A DNA stretch of 64,000 nt from contig NZ_JAERRJ010000001.1 in NCBI RefSeq assembly GCF_016741815.1, positions 434,001 to 498,000 on the forward strand, read 5' to 3'. Made by a program: the position numbers and the translations under genes. Positions 1 to 7,865 of the stretch are shown one piece after another (position 1 is the stretch's first letter; each line of letters opens with the position of its first letter). Below the pieces are notes generated by a model, which worked only from the letters and a program-made list of their open reading frames with translations, did no database searches and was not told the origin of the DNA. This stretch comes from Nocardia acididurans (GTDB lineage: Bacteria; Actinomycetota; Actinomycetes; Mycobacteriales; Mycobacteriaceae).

Positions 1-291
1 GTCTGCGGATACGTCCTCACCGCCATCGGCCCCACCGGGTGCGCGTGGTTCATGGGCATCGCGGTCGCCCGCTACTGCCGGGGTCGCGGATTCGGCCGCA
101 AACTGCTCGAGGCCGCACTCGACCACTGCCGCCGCGCCCGCGTGGACCAGGTGTTCGTCACCGTGCGCCCCGACAACAAGGCCGCCTACCACCTGTACAA
201 AGAGGTCGGCTTCGTCTGGGCCGATCAGGACAAACGGTACTTCGGCGCGAACGAGCCCCGAGATGTACTGGTGCGCAGGCTATATCATTGA
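1..291 (+). CDS. GNAT N-acetyltransferase, C-terminal part (start outside window)
   Basis: The reading frame is open from base 1, so the N-terminus lies outside the window; 96 residues are visible. They hold the acetyl-CoA pyrophosphate-binding loop of the GNAT fold (RGRGFGRKLL, the R/Q-x-x-G-x-G/A pattern) and the later NKAAYHLYKEVGF stretch, typical of the last strand-helix where an Asn/Tyr pair contacts CoA. GNAT enzymes move an acetyl group from acetyl-CoA to an amine; the acceptor cannot be read from sequence. The stop codon is two bases from the ATG of the next gene, so the two are probably co-transcribed and translationally coupled. The family is clear; the substrate is unknown. Confidence 0.85.
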   Translation, partial: VCGYVLTAIGPTGCAWFMGIAVARYCRGRGFGRKLLEAALDHCRRARVDQVFVTVRPDNKAAYHLYKEVGFVWADQDKRYFGANEPRDVLVRRLYH

Positions 292-293
292 TC

Positions 294-1151
294 ATGCTCG
301 AAAAGAGCTCGCCGTCCTCGGAGTTCGTCGCCGCCATGGGCATGCGCATCGAACGCCACGCCGCCGTGTACGCCGAGCAGGATGTCCACACCTTCCTCCA
401 GCAGCCGCATCGCATCCGGCGGCACGCCACCGAACAACCACTGCTCGACCTCTTCACCCATCACGTCGAAGCCGTGGTCGCCACCTACGATCCGCCCGGC
501 ATCCGGCGCGCCGGGGACAGCCTGGTCTTCGAACACATCTATACGGCGGTGCTGCGCCCCGCCGCCGGGCAGCCCGCACCCCGGGCGACGGACCTGCTCA
601 CCGCGCTGCTCGCCGCCGAGGTGGAGTTCCGCGGGCCGCTGCGGTTGAGCCGCACGCAGAACCGGCAACTCGCGGAAACCTATGAGCGCCTGGGCAAACC
701 GCTCGTGACGGCCGGGCTGCCCGCCCACGCCGCCCTCGCGCTGCGCCGCGCGAGCGGGCTGTACCGCATGGACGAGGACACCGACGCCGAGGACCGCTGC
801 GGCCTGGCGCTGGCCCGTGCGCGCCGACTCGCGCAGCCGGTGGCGTGGAAACGTGTCGGCGGCCTGTTCCCGGATCTGGTGTGCGGGTACGGGTACCGGC
901 CGTTCCGCATGCTGGCGGTGATGGCCGTGCAGCTGATCATCTTCAGCGTCGCCATCGCCCTGCTGTCGCACGAGGCGGTCGCCACCACGATCTACAAGGT
1001 GATGGTCAGCTATCTGAATCCGCTCGGGCCGGGAGACACCGAGGGTTTGGACAAGGGCGGCCGGGTGCTGTTCGTTCTCGAGTCCATCCTCGGCACGGTC
1101 ACCCTGTCGGTGTTCTTCGCGCTGCTCGTGCGCCGCTGGTTCCGGCTCTGA
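294..1151 (+). CDS. Membrane protein with helical soluble domain and two-TM channel-like C-terminus
   Basis: 285 residues. The first ~200 are soluble and helix-rich; residues ~120-185 (AETYERLGKPLVTAG, then ALALRRASGLYRMDED) look TPR-like. A hydrophobic helix follows at ~205-230 (PFRMLAVMAVQLIIFSVAI), then a short extracytoplasmic or re-entrant stretch (SYLNPLGPGDTEGLD) and a second helix at ~258-283 ending in RRWFRL. This TM-loop-TM arrangement, with GPGD near the TVGYGD position, resembles an ion-channel pore module of the Ion_trans_2 type, but the canonical selectivity filter is absent, so the channel call is an inference. No clear Shine-Dalgarno is seen; translation probably couples to the GNAT gene two bases upstream. 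It converges on the SCO252x-type operon across a small terminator hairpin. Confidence 0.6.
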   Translation: MLEKSSPSSEFVAAMGMRIERHAAVYAEQDVHTFLQQPHRIRRHATEQPLLDLFTHHVEAVVATYDPPGIRRAGDSLVFEHIYTAVLRPAAGQPAPRATDLLTALLAAEVEFRGPLRLSRTQNRQLAETYERLGKPLVTAGLPAHAALALRRASGLYRMDEDTDAEDRCGLALARARRLAQPVAWKRVGGLFPDLVCGYGYRPFRMLAVMAVQLIIFSVAIALLSHEAVATTIYKVMVSYLNPLGPGDTEGLDKGGRVLFVLESILGTVTLSVFFALLVRRWFRL

Positions 1152-1196
1152 CCAGCCCTACGCCCAGCAGTGGGCATTCACCACACCCAGGGGTTT

Positions 1197-1214
1197 CAGG
1201 GGCGTCAGCCCCTG
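1197..1214. terminator. Bidirectional hairpin between convergent genes
   Basis: A perfect 7-bp stem (CAGGGGC / GCCCCTG) with a GTCA loop lies between the stop codons of the channel-like gene (+) and the SCO2521-like gene (-). It has no U-tract, which is common for actinobacterial terminators. A near-identical 16-bp direct repeat (AGTGGGYATTCACCAC) flanks it at 1169-1184 and 1225-1240. Confidence 0.5.
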
Positions 1215-1233
1215 AGGGTCCGGGAGTGGGTAT

Positions 1234-2217
1234 TCACCACTTCGCGGTGCTGATCTTCGCTGTCCGCAGGGCTTCCAGGGTCGCCACGGCCAGCCGGTCC
1301 CGGAGTCGGCCGACCTGCGCGGTCCACTGCTTGGTGAAGCCGGGATCGGTTTCCAGCCGAATCCACAACTCGCGCAGGCGTGGTGGCGTGTACGCCCCGG
1401 GCATCCACAGGTGCACAAGGTCTTCCAGCAACGGCAACAGGCCCGGCACCGTATCGCGTTCCGGTCCCGCCGCATCCGCGTCGGCGAGGGCGTTGCCGAG
1501 CGTGGTCAGCAGCCAGTCGTGCAGTGCCAGATCCTCGCAGAAGCGTTGCGCCCCAGCCAGATCCCGCACGGTCGGCACCATGATCCGCACGGACCGGGTG
1601 GCCTCGTCCTCCAGCCGGAAGGCGAACAGGGTGCGCCCGCGCACCTCGCCCGCCACCGGCGGAGCCACCCGCGCGGCCCAGCGCAGTCTGGTCGGCGCGG
1701 TCCGCAGCCGCGGCTGCTGGTCCAGCAGATCGGACATGCGCACCTGGGCGAGCAGGCGTTCGCTGATCGAACCCATATCGAGGGTGGTGGCGCTGGACGC
1801 CTCCAGGAAGCCCTCGGTCAGATCGACCGCGGCCACGGTGTCGTCCCCGATCCGGTGGATCAGTTCGACCGATCCCAGCCGGGCCAGATAGTGCGACCAG
1901 GCGAGTCGATTGGTCTTCTCCGCCCACACCACCCGGGTGCACGCCGAACTCTGCCCGACCCGGCCGCCCGTCACCACGGCATGTGAGGCGACGGTTCCGA
2001 CGGCCCGGCTCTTCGAGGACGAGACGGTGGCCAGATTGCAGTCCACGCCCTCCGCGGCCGTGGGCGAAACACCCAGGGGCAGTGGCCTTTCCCGCATCGA
2101 GACGCGCTGACCGGGCAGCAGCGCCAGCAGCCGCTCCACCTCCCGCGCCGAGAGCGCGACCGAATGCGGCAGCAGCGTGGTGCGCACCTCCCCCAGCAGA
2201 ACCAGCGGATCGCTCAC
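1234..2217 (-). CDS. SCO2521-family protein of unknown function
   Basis: 327 residues with a GTG start, last gene of the four-gene minus-strand operon and 7 bp after its neighbour. Soluble; no signal peptide or membrane segment. I recognise no catalytic motif. The central part (HYLARLGSVELIHRIGDD, then AAVDLTEGFLEAS) looks like an alpha/beta domain, and the C-terminal third is helical. Size, order and neighbours match the actinobacterial cassette known from Streptomyces coelicolor locus tags SCO2521-SCO2524, where this position holds the SCO2521 family. That assignment is from memory of the family set and gene order; the function is unknown in all members I know of. Co-expression with the P-loop protein suggests a partner or effector role. 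Confidence 0.65.
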   Translation of the reverse strand: MSDPLVLLGEVRTTLLPHSVALSAREVERLLALLPGQRVSMRERPLPLGVSPTAAEGVDCNLATVSSSKSRAVGTVASHAVVTGGRVGQSSACTRVVWAEKTNRLAWSHYLARLGSVELIHRIGDDTVAAVDLTEGFLEASSATTLDMGSISERLLAQVRMSDLLDQQPRLRTAPTRLRWAARVAPPVAGEVRGRTLFAFRLEDEATRSVRIMVPTVRDLAGAQRFCEDLALHDWLLTTLGNALADADAAGPERDTVPGLLPLLEDLVHLWMPGAYTPPRLRELWIRLETDPGFTKQWTAQVGRLRDRLAVATLEALRTAKISTAKW

Positions 2218-2224
2218 GGCCGCC

Positions 2225-3229
2225 TCACACGTCGCCGATGAACACGTGGCTCAGCCGCTGCGTGACCTCGCGCGGCATGGTGATCCGTTCGCGCGCAGCC
2301 CTTTCCACGAGTTTCTCGTACACCTCGTCGTCGGGCCGCAGATGCGCCAGGATCACCCGCACCGCGTGCTCGATGCCGAGATAGTGGTACGGCAGCAGCG
2401 ACAGCGCCCGGTAGGCCGCGAACGGCGCGGCATCCGGATTCAACTGCATGACCGCCGGCATCTTGTTCCAGTGGTCGGGCCAGCGTGCCGGGCGCTCGCG
2501 CGGGGCGGCCACCACCGCGCCGTCGTTGCGAATCATGCCCAGCCGCAACAACTGCCAGATCGAGGCCAGGAACGGGCAGGACCACAGCGTGCGGTCGACG
2601 CCGTTGCGGCGCTCGGTGCTCCACAGCTGCACATCCAGGAAGATCGAATGGTTGCGGGCGTTGTATTCCTCCGGCGGGCGGTACGGTCCGACCCGCATGG
2701 CCTGCTCGCGTTCGTCGTCGGAGGAGCGGCGGCCGTTGCACAGCCAGCCGCCCTCCAGGGTCGGCGGCCTGCGGCCATTGGATTCCTCGTCGGGCTGCGC
2801 GATCAGGCGCGAAACCATCATCTCCGCCAGGCGGATCGGTTCGCCCACGGGCTCCTCGCCGATGAAGGTCGGCACCTCCGCGCAGCCGGCCTCGCGGGCG
2901 AGATAGTCGATGCGGACGTCGCATTCCTCGGCCAGCTCGAGCACCTTGTCCAGCACCCGGGTGGGGTCGGTGTCGCTCTTGAAATAGTCGTCGACCAGGA
3001 AGCAGGTGCTCACCCGCGCCCGCCCGTCGCGTTCCTCCTGCGCGATCTCCGTGAATTTGCGCAGCAGCGGCGCGACGCGCTGGAACTGGGCCCGGATGCG
3101 GTCCTCGCGCACGGTGCCGTTGGCGATCTGGTCCATGTAGAAGTGGCCGACCTCGATGGATAGATGCGACAGCTCCTGCCCGGCCACCCGGTGCCGTTCC
3201 CCGGCCTCGCTGTAATCGGTTGTGGTCAC
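2225..3229 (-). CDS. SCO2522-family protein of unknown function
   Basis: 334 residues. The frame is open further upstream, but the start is taken as the GTG at 3229 because GTGA overlaps the stop of the P-loop gene by four bases, a normal coupling arrangement. The protein starts VTTTDYSEAGERHRVAG and is soluble. Notable stretches are FLVDDYF (residues 77-83) followed by an Asp-rich SDTDPT, an Arg/Gly-rich region near residues 155-180, and NARNHSIFLDVQLW. None matches a catalytic family I recognise. The position between a variant P-loop ATPase and a SCO2521-like protein supports membership of the SCO2522 family. Function unknown; obligatory coupling to the P-loop protein suggests a complex. 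Confidence 0.65.
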   Translation of the reverse strand: MTTTDYSEAGERHRVAGQELSHLSIEVGHFYMDQIANGTVREDRIRAQFQRVAPLLRKFTEIAQEERDGRARVSTCFLVDDYFKSDTDPTRVLDKVLELAEECDVRIDYLAREAGCAEVPTFIGEEPVGEPIRLAEMMVSRLIAQPDEESNGRRPPTLEGGWLCNGRRSSDDEREQAMRVGPYRPPEEYNARNHSIFLDVQLWSTERRNGVDRTLWSCPFLASIWQLLRLGMIRNDGAVVAAPRERPARWPDHWNKMPAVMQLNPDAAPFAAYRALSLLPYHYLGIEHAVRVILAHLRPDDEVYEKLVERAARERITMPREVTQRLSHVFIGDV

Positions 3230-4155
3230 GGTTGGTCGTCCAGCCTTTCCCAGAACGCCTCGGTGGTGAGCCGGAGCGCGAGTTGGCGGAAAGCGTCTAC
3301 GGTTTCCACATTGGCGATACTGGCCGAGACGTCCACATCCAGGATCACCTGTTCCCGGCACTGCAGCATGGGCTCCACCGGGGTGCTGCCCATGACCACG
3401 CTGTCGCCCAACAGGTATCGGACGGCCGCGCGATGCAGGGTGTCGTTCTGTTCCTGCAACCATTCCGCCTGCGCGGGACGCATCCCCGTGGCCGACTCGA
3501 TATTCGGCACGGCGGTCCGCACGTATCGCAGCGAGTTCAGCAGGTCGTCGGGCTTGTGTCCACACGCCTCGCCGGTCTTGATGATGCCGTGGTCGCCGCG
3601 CACCAGGCCGTGCGCGGCGATCAGATGCTGGCGGGTCCAGCGGTGGAAGACCAGCCAGCGCGCGGTGGCATGGGCCAGCTGCGGACGCTGGGTGGCCTCG
3701 AGCACCAGGGCCAGCGCGACCGAGCGGCCCGAGCTCAGATCCACGAAGGTGACGTCGAATTCCTGCTCGCAGGCGGCCAGCAGGGCGGCGCACCGGCCGA
3801 CCATGGCCCGGTCGGGCGTACTGGTGAACTCGCCCCCGTCGCGGTCGCCGGGGAACATCACCAGACGGCCGGACGGATGCCGGGACTGGCGCAGCGCCAC
3901 CCGATCGGTTTCCGAGCGCACGCTCAGGCGTTCCACGCTGCCGTTGTGGCCCAGCAGGTATTCGTGCAGGCCGGTGCCGTCGGTGACGCCGCGATCGACG
4001 CGGCTGATCTCGAAAGTGCCTCCGGCGGTGGGTGATCCGAAGTCGAAGTCCAGGTAGGCGACCTTCTTGCCGCGCATGCTGAGCCAGTAGGCCATATTGC
4101 AGCTGGTCACCGAGCGGCCGGTGCCACCCTTGTCGGATGCGGCGAAGACGAGCAC
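3226..4155 (-). CDS. SCO2523-family variant P-loop ATPase (ParA/MinD-like)
   Basis: 309 residues from a GTG start, one base after the stop of the upstream gene. It opens with FAASDKGGTGRSV: the deviant Walker A motif of ParA/MinD/SRP-type P-loops (KGGxGKS/T), with signature Lys9 kept but the P-loop Lys replaced by Arg14. A Walker A'-like YLDFDFGSP follows at ~35-43 and a Walker B-like VTFVDLSSG near residue 130. Members of this class are dimerising ATPases that position or load partner complexes; whether this variant hydrolyses ATP is uncertain because of the Lys-to-Arg change. It is the only enzyme-like member of the cassette and probably its motor or switch. The NCBI family name I recall is SCO2523 family variant P-loop protein. 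Confidence 0.75.
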   Translation of the reverse strand: MLVFAASDKGGTGRSVTSCNMAYWLSMRGKKVAYLDFDFGSPTAGGTFEISRVDRGVTDGTGLHEYLLGHNGSVERLSVRSETDRVALRQSRHPSGRLVMFPGDRDGGEFTSTPDRAMVGRCAALLAACEQEFDVTFVDLSSGRSVALALVLEATQRPQLAHATARWLVFHRWTRQHLIAAHGLVRGDHGIIKTGEACGHKPDDLLNSLRYVRTAVPNIESATGMRPAQAEWLQEQNDTLHRAAVRYLLGDSVVMGSTPVEPMLQCREQVILDVDVSASIANVETVDAFRQLALRLTTEAFWERLDDQP

Positions 4156-4156
4156 G

Positions 4157-6028
4157 TCACATGCCCCCTCTCGTCGCGTCGGACCGGGCGTAATCCAATT
4201 CGTCCAGTTCCAGCAGGGTTTGGGTGGTGAGGCTGAGCGCGGTGCCGGGACGCTCCTCGATCAGCTGCCGCGCCCGCTCCAGCCGCTGCACCGCGCGGGA
4301 GAGCCGGGCGCGGTTGGGGGACACCAGCTCCAGGCCGGATTCCAGCAGTTCGCGGTTGAGCAGGTGCTCGGCCTCGGTGAGCAGCTCCATGGCCCGCTGC
4401 ACCAGGCTCGGCGAGCGCAGCGGCGGTTCCCGATACATGCCCGCGGCCGCGACCAGGCACTCCACCACGCGCTCGGTGAGGTACCAGGAGGGCTCGCGGC
4501 GGTCCGGGCCGCCGAACAGCCGGGAGGGGTCGTCCCACAGACCGGTGGCCGGGCCGATCCGGAAGGCGCGCTGATCCAGATGCTCCATGGCGTCCTCGGC
4601 CAGCCGCATCAGCTGATCGCGGGTCTCCATGGTGTCCGAGACCCGCGCGGCCTGCAGTGACCGCTTCAAAAGCACTGTGGCGTAATCGGATACGGTCCAC
4701 ACCAGCAGCGGACCCGGATCCGCGTCCTCGCTGCCGAACAGGCGCAGGGCGACACCGGGGGTGTGCATGGCGCGCGCCGGATCGTTCACGGTGAGGCGGC
4801 GGGTGATCCGCCCGCGGCGCGCCAGCTCGTCGAAAATCGGTGCGGCCCTGTTCAAATCGTCGTCGTTTGCTTCCCGATTGAGCAGGTCCTGGATGAGCGC
4901 CGCGGATACGATGAGGCTGAAGTACTCCGACTCCTCGCCGTCGGAGGTGCGCCAGGGGATGTCCTCCAGCGGCCAGCGGCCCGGCCCGAAACGCGCGACG
5001 GCCGACCAGTAGCGCTGCGCCAGATCCCAGCGCAGCTGCAGGGCCTCGGCCAGGCGGCGCTGCTGCGGGTTGAGCAGATCCAGCTCTCGGGTGCGAACCG
5101 AGGTCAGGTCGTTGATGCCGTCCAGGGCGACGACGGTGAAATACAGGTAGGGGCGTGCCACGGCGAAACCCGGGCCGGAGGCGATCGGCAGCTCCACGAA
5201 TTCGATGGGCGCGCCGCCGCGGACCAGGCCCCAGCTCCAGCCGCATTCGAACAGCATGCCCTCGTCCTCGAGCTTGACGCCCGGCGTCTGGCTCAAGGTC
5301 ACGTCGTTGAGTAGTCGGGTGCGCACCCGGTCCAGCCTGGTCAGCACGGCGTCCACCACGGTGGCGTTCGGCGTGCCGGTCTGATTGAGCATGGACAGCA
5401 TGGCGCGGCCCGAATCCGATTCGGGTTTCACGGTATTCACCACGAAGCTGCGGACCAGCCCGACCATGGCGGCGGTGAGGCGACTGCTCACCCGCTCCAC
5501 CAGGCCTTCCTTGCGGGCGACGAGCTGTCGTATCGGCTGCTTGGTGGTGAAGATGTCCAGGGAGCGAAGGAATTTCAGGGCGGACAGGCACAGGGTCAGC
5601 GACATGGAGTAGGAGTCGACGACATCGAGGCGGCGCTGGACGGCGGTCGGTTCCGCGTCCTCCATACCGGTGAAGTAGCTGCCCGCCGAAAAGACCGGAA
5701 TGTCCTGCTTCACACCGTCGATCTCGACGGATTCGGTATAGCGGGTGAGATAGTCGTCGATCAGTCCCAGCACGGCGGTGGTGATGCGCACCGGCCGATC
5801 GCCCAGCGCGGCCAGCACCTCGCGAATGTCCTTGGCCATATTGTCCGGATCGGCGAGCCCGAAACCGTCGATCTCGGTGGAGGGATACAGCAGGCACAGC
5901 AGCTGTTCGGCATCACTGATGGAGTTGGATCCGGCGGTGCCGCCCCACTTCCATTCACCGCCCTGATAGCAGGCGGTCAACATCGACCGCCACACGCCGA
6001 GAATCTGCTCCCGGGGCTGAATTCTCAT
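4157..6028 (-). CDS. SCO2524-family protein of unknown function
   Basis: 623 residues, first gene of the operon. The start is placed at the ATG at 6028 (MRIQPREQILGVWRS); the open frame extends 30 codons further, but that part is low-complexity Arg/Gly-rich and lacks family character. The N-terminus carries Trp/Gly-rich CYQGGEWKWGGTAGSNS and LLCLLYPSTEIDGFGLADP. The rest is largely helical, with heptad-like C-terminal segments (ERARQLIEERPGTALSL). No membrane helix, signal peptide or catalytic motif is visible. The long helical architecture suits a scaffold or sensor. It diverges from the ABC importer genes across a 141-bp gap that must hold the operon promoter. Family assignment rests on size, order and recalled family. 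Confidence 0.65.
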   Translation of the reverse strand: MRIQPREQILGVWRSMLTACYQGGEWKWGGTAGSNSISDAEQLLCLLYPSTEIDGFGLADPDNMAKDIREVLAALGDRPVRITTAVLGLIDDYLTRYTESVEIDGVKQDIPVFSAGSYFTGMEDAEPTAVQRRLDVVDSYSMSLTLCLSALKFLRSLDIFTTKQPIRQLVARKEGLVERVSSRLTAAMVGLVRSFVVNTVKPESDSGRAMLSMLNQTGTPNATVVDAVLTRLDRVRTRLLNDVTLSQTPGVKLEDEGMLFECGWSWGLVRGGAPIEFVELPIASGPGFAVARPYLYFTVVALDGINDLTSVRTRELDLLNPQQRRLAEALQLRWDLAQRYWSAVARFGPGRWPLEDIPWRTSDGEESEYFSLIVSAALIQDLLNREANDDDLNRAAPIFDELARRGRITRRLTVNDPARAMHTPGVALRLFGSEDADPGPLLVWTVSDYATVLLKRSLQAARVSDTMETRDQLMRLAEDAMEHLDQRAFRIGPATGLWDDPSRLFGGPDRREPSWYLTERVVECLVAAAGMYREPPLRSPSLVQRAMELLTEAEHLLNRELLESGLELVSPNRARLSRAVQRLERARQLIEERPGTALSLTTQTLLELDELDYARSDATRGGM

Positions 6029-6169
6029 CGATGCCGTCCCTGCGTATCGTCGCCGCCTCGCCGGCCCGGGACCCCGGCCACCGGCATGGATAAGAACAAG
6101 CGCGGCACAAACTATCATGCGTCAGTCGGTGCGCCGAGTGGAACGGAAGTGCCGGTAGCGTCGCATTTC

Positions 6170-7036
6170 ATGAACCGGAGGGTTCGCCGTGCCGCGACCA
6201 GTTACGCCCTGCTGCTGCCGAGCCTCGTGGGTGTCGGAGGCTTCCTTCTCGTCCCCATCGTGATCGTCCTGTGGCTGAGCGTACACAGCTGGAATCTGTT
6301 GGGCCCCATGGAATTCACCGGATGGGCGAACTGGCGGTCGGTGCTGTCGGACCGGGAGTTCGGGCATTCGATCCTGGTGACGCTGGGGCTGACGGCGCTG
6401 GTGGTGCCGATTCAGACGGCGCTGGGGTTCGCGGTGGCGGCGCTGCTGGCCCGGCGCGGGCGCGGCGGGAGTGTGCTGCGGGTGGTGTACGCGCTGCCGT
6501 GGATGTGCGCGCCGGTGGCGGTGGGGGTGGTGTGGCAGTGGATCTTCGCGCCCACCGACGGGGCGTTGAATGCGGTGCTGGGGAGGCGGATCGAGTGGCT
6601 GAGCGATCCGGGGCTGGCGTTGCCGGCGGTGGTGGCGGTCATCGTGTGGATGAATGTCGGATATGTCGCGCTGTTCTTTGTGGCGGGGATTCGGGCGATT
6701 CCGGGCGAAATACTCGATGCGGGAGCCTTGGACGGGGCCACGGGGTGGCGGCGGGTGCGGTGGCTGATCCTGCCGCTGCTGCGGCCGACCACCTTCTTCG
6801 TGCTGGTGACGGGGGTGCTGAGCGCGTTCCAGACCTTCGACATCGTGTATGCGCTGACCCGGGGCGGACCGGATCATCGGACGGATGTCGTTGCCATGCG
6901 GATGTATTCGGAGGCGTTCGAAGCCGCGCAGCCGGGTCGGGCCGCCGTCATGGCGGTCGTCGTGTTCGCGGTGATGTTCGTGATCACGGTGGCGCAGTAC
7001 CGGTACTTCCGGGATCGGACCGCATATGAGTACTGA
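6170..7036 (+). CDS. Carbohydrate ABC transporter permease (UgpA/MalF type)
   Basis: 288 residues with six predicted membrane helices and the EAA loop typical of binding-protein-dependent permeases (ILDAGALDGATGWRRVRWL, the E/D-A-A/G-x-x-D-G-A pattern) that docks onto the ATPase. It forms a heterodimer with the next gene product to import a sugar or sugar-phosphate. The start is placed at ATG 6170 just before the Arg-rich cap and first helix; an upstream in-frame ATG at 6086 would add 28 polar residues. No Shine-Dalgarno is near 6170, but a TAGCGT hexamer ends 8 bases upstream, so a leaderless transcript is possible. First gene of an operon with 11-bp overlap to the second permease. The substrate is unknown. 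Confidence 0.85.
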   Translation: MNRRVRRAATSYALLLPSLVGVGGFLLVPIVIVLWLSVHSWNLLGPMEFTGWANWRSVLSDREFGHSILVTLGLTALVVPIQTALGFAVAALLARRGRGGSVLRVVYALPWMCAPVAVGVVWQWIFAPTDGALNAVLGRRIEWLSDPGLALPAVVAVIVWMNVGYVALFFVAGIRAIPGEILDAGALDGATGWRRVRWLILPLLRPTTFFVLVTGVLSAFQTFDIVYALTRGGPDHRTDVVAMRMYSEAFEAAQPGRAAVMAVVVFAVMFVITVAQYRYFRDRTAYEY

Positions 7037-7865
7037 GAACGGAACACTCGGGCGGACAGGGCGTTCCGCTGCCGCCTACCTGATCCTGGTGGCCGGTGCG
7101 CTGCTCACCGTCGCGCCGCTGGTGCTCAGTGCGTTCACCGCGGTCAAGACTCCGGGGCAGTTCGCAAGCGAATCCGCGCTCGCCCCACCGCATCCCATCA
7201 CCGTCGACAACTTCCGCACCGTGCTCGAGCAGGGGCTGGGGCGGGCCGTGGCCGTCACCGCGCTCATGACCGTGTTCATCACCTGCGGACAGCTGCTCAC
7301 CTCGATACTCGCCGCGTACGCGTTCGCGCGCACCGAATTTCCCGGACGCGAGACGCTGTTCTGGGTGTACCTCGGGACCATGATGGTGCCGCCCGCGGTG
7401 ACCCTCGTCCCGCTGTATCTGATGTTCGCGAAACTGGGCTGGCTCAACACCTTCTGGGCGCTGGTGCTGCCCTTCGTATTCGGGTCGCCGTACGCGGTGT
7501 TCCTGCTGCGGCAGTACTTCCGGGCCATCCCCGGTGAACTGATCGACGCGGCCCGGATGGACGGCGCGAACACCCTCGACATCCTGGTGCACGTCGTCGT
7601 GCCCATGAGCAGGCCGATCCTGGCGACGCTCACCGTGATCACCGTGGTGACGCAGTGGAACAGCTTCATGTGGCCGCTCGTCGCGGCCAGCGGGCCGCGA
7701 TGGCAGGTGCTCACGGTGGGCACCGCGACCATGCAGACCCAGTACAACGCGCAATGGCCGCTGATCATGGCGGCGACCACGCTGGCCATCGCACCGCTGG
7801 TGGTGGTGTTCGTGGTGTTCCAACGGCAGGTACTGCGGTCCATCGCGTGGACGGGGCTGAAATGA
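7026..7865 (+). CDS. Carbohydrate ABC transporter permease (UgpE/MalG type)
   Basis: 279 residues, six predicted membrane helices, and a well-conserved EAA loop (IDAARMDGANTLDILVHVV). Partner of the upstream permease; its start overlaps the upstream stop by 11 bp and its own stop overlaps the next start (ATGA), so the three genes are tightly coupled. UgpE/MalG-type subunits form the second half of the translocation pore in type I importers. Members of this family depend on a separate ATPase, and none is encoded in this operon; the nearest candidate is the UgpC-like protein at 50546-51625. The substrate cannot be deduced. Confidence 0.88.
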   Translation: MSTENGTLGRTGRSAAAYLILVAGALLTVAPLVLSAFTAVKTPGQFASESALAPPHPITVDNFRTVLEQGLGRAVAVTALMTVFITCGQLLTSILAAYAFARTEFPGRETLFWVYLGTMMVPPAVTLVPLYLMFAKLGWLNTFWALVLPFVFGSPYAVFLLRQYFRAIPGELIDAARMDGANTLDILVHVVVPMSRPILATLTVITVVTQWNSFMWPLVAASGPRWQVLTVGTATMQTQYNAQWPLIMAATTLAIAPLVVVFVVFQRQVLRSIAWTGLK

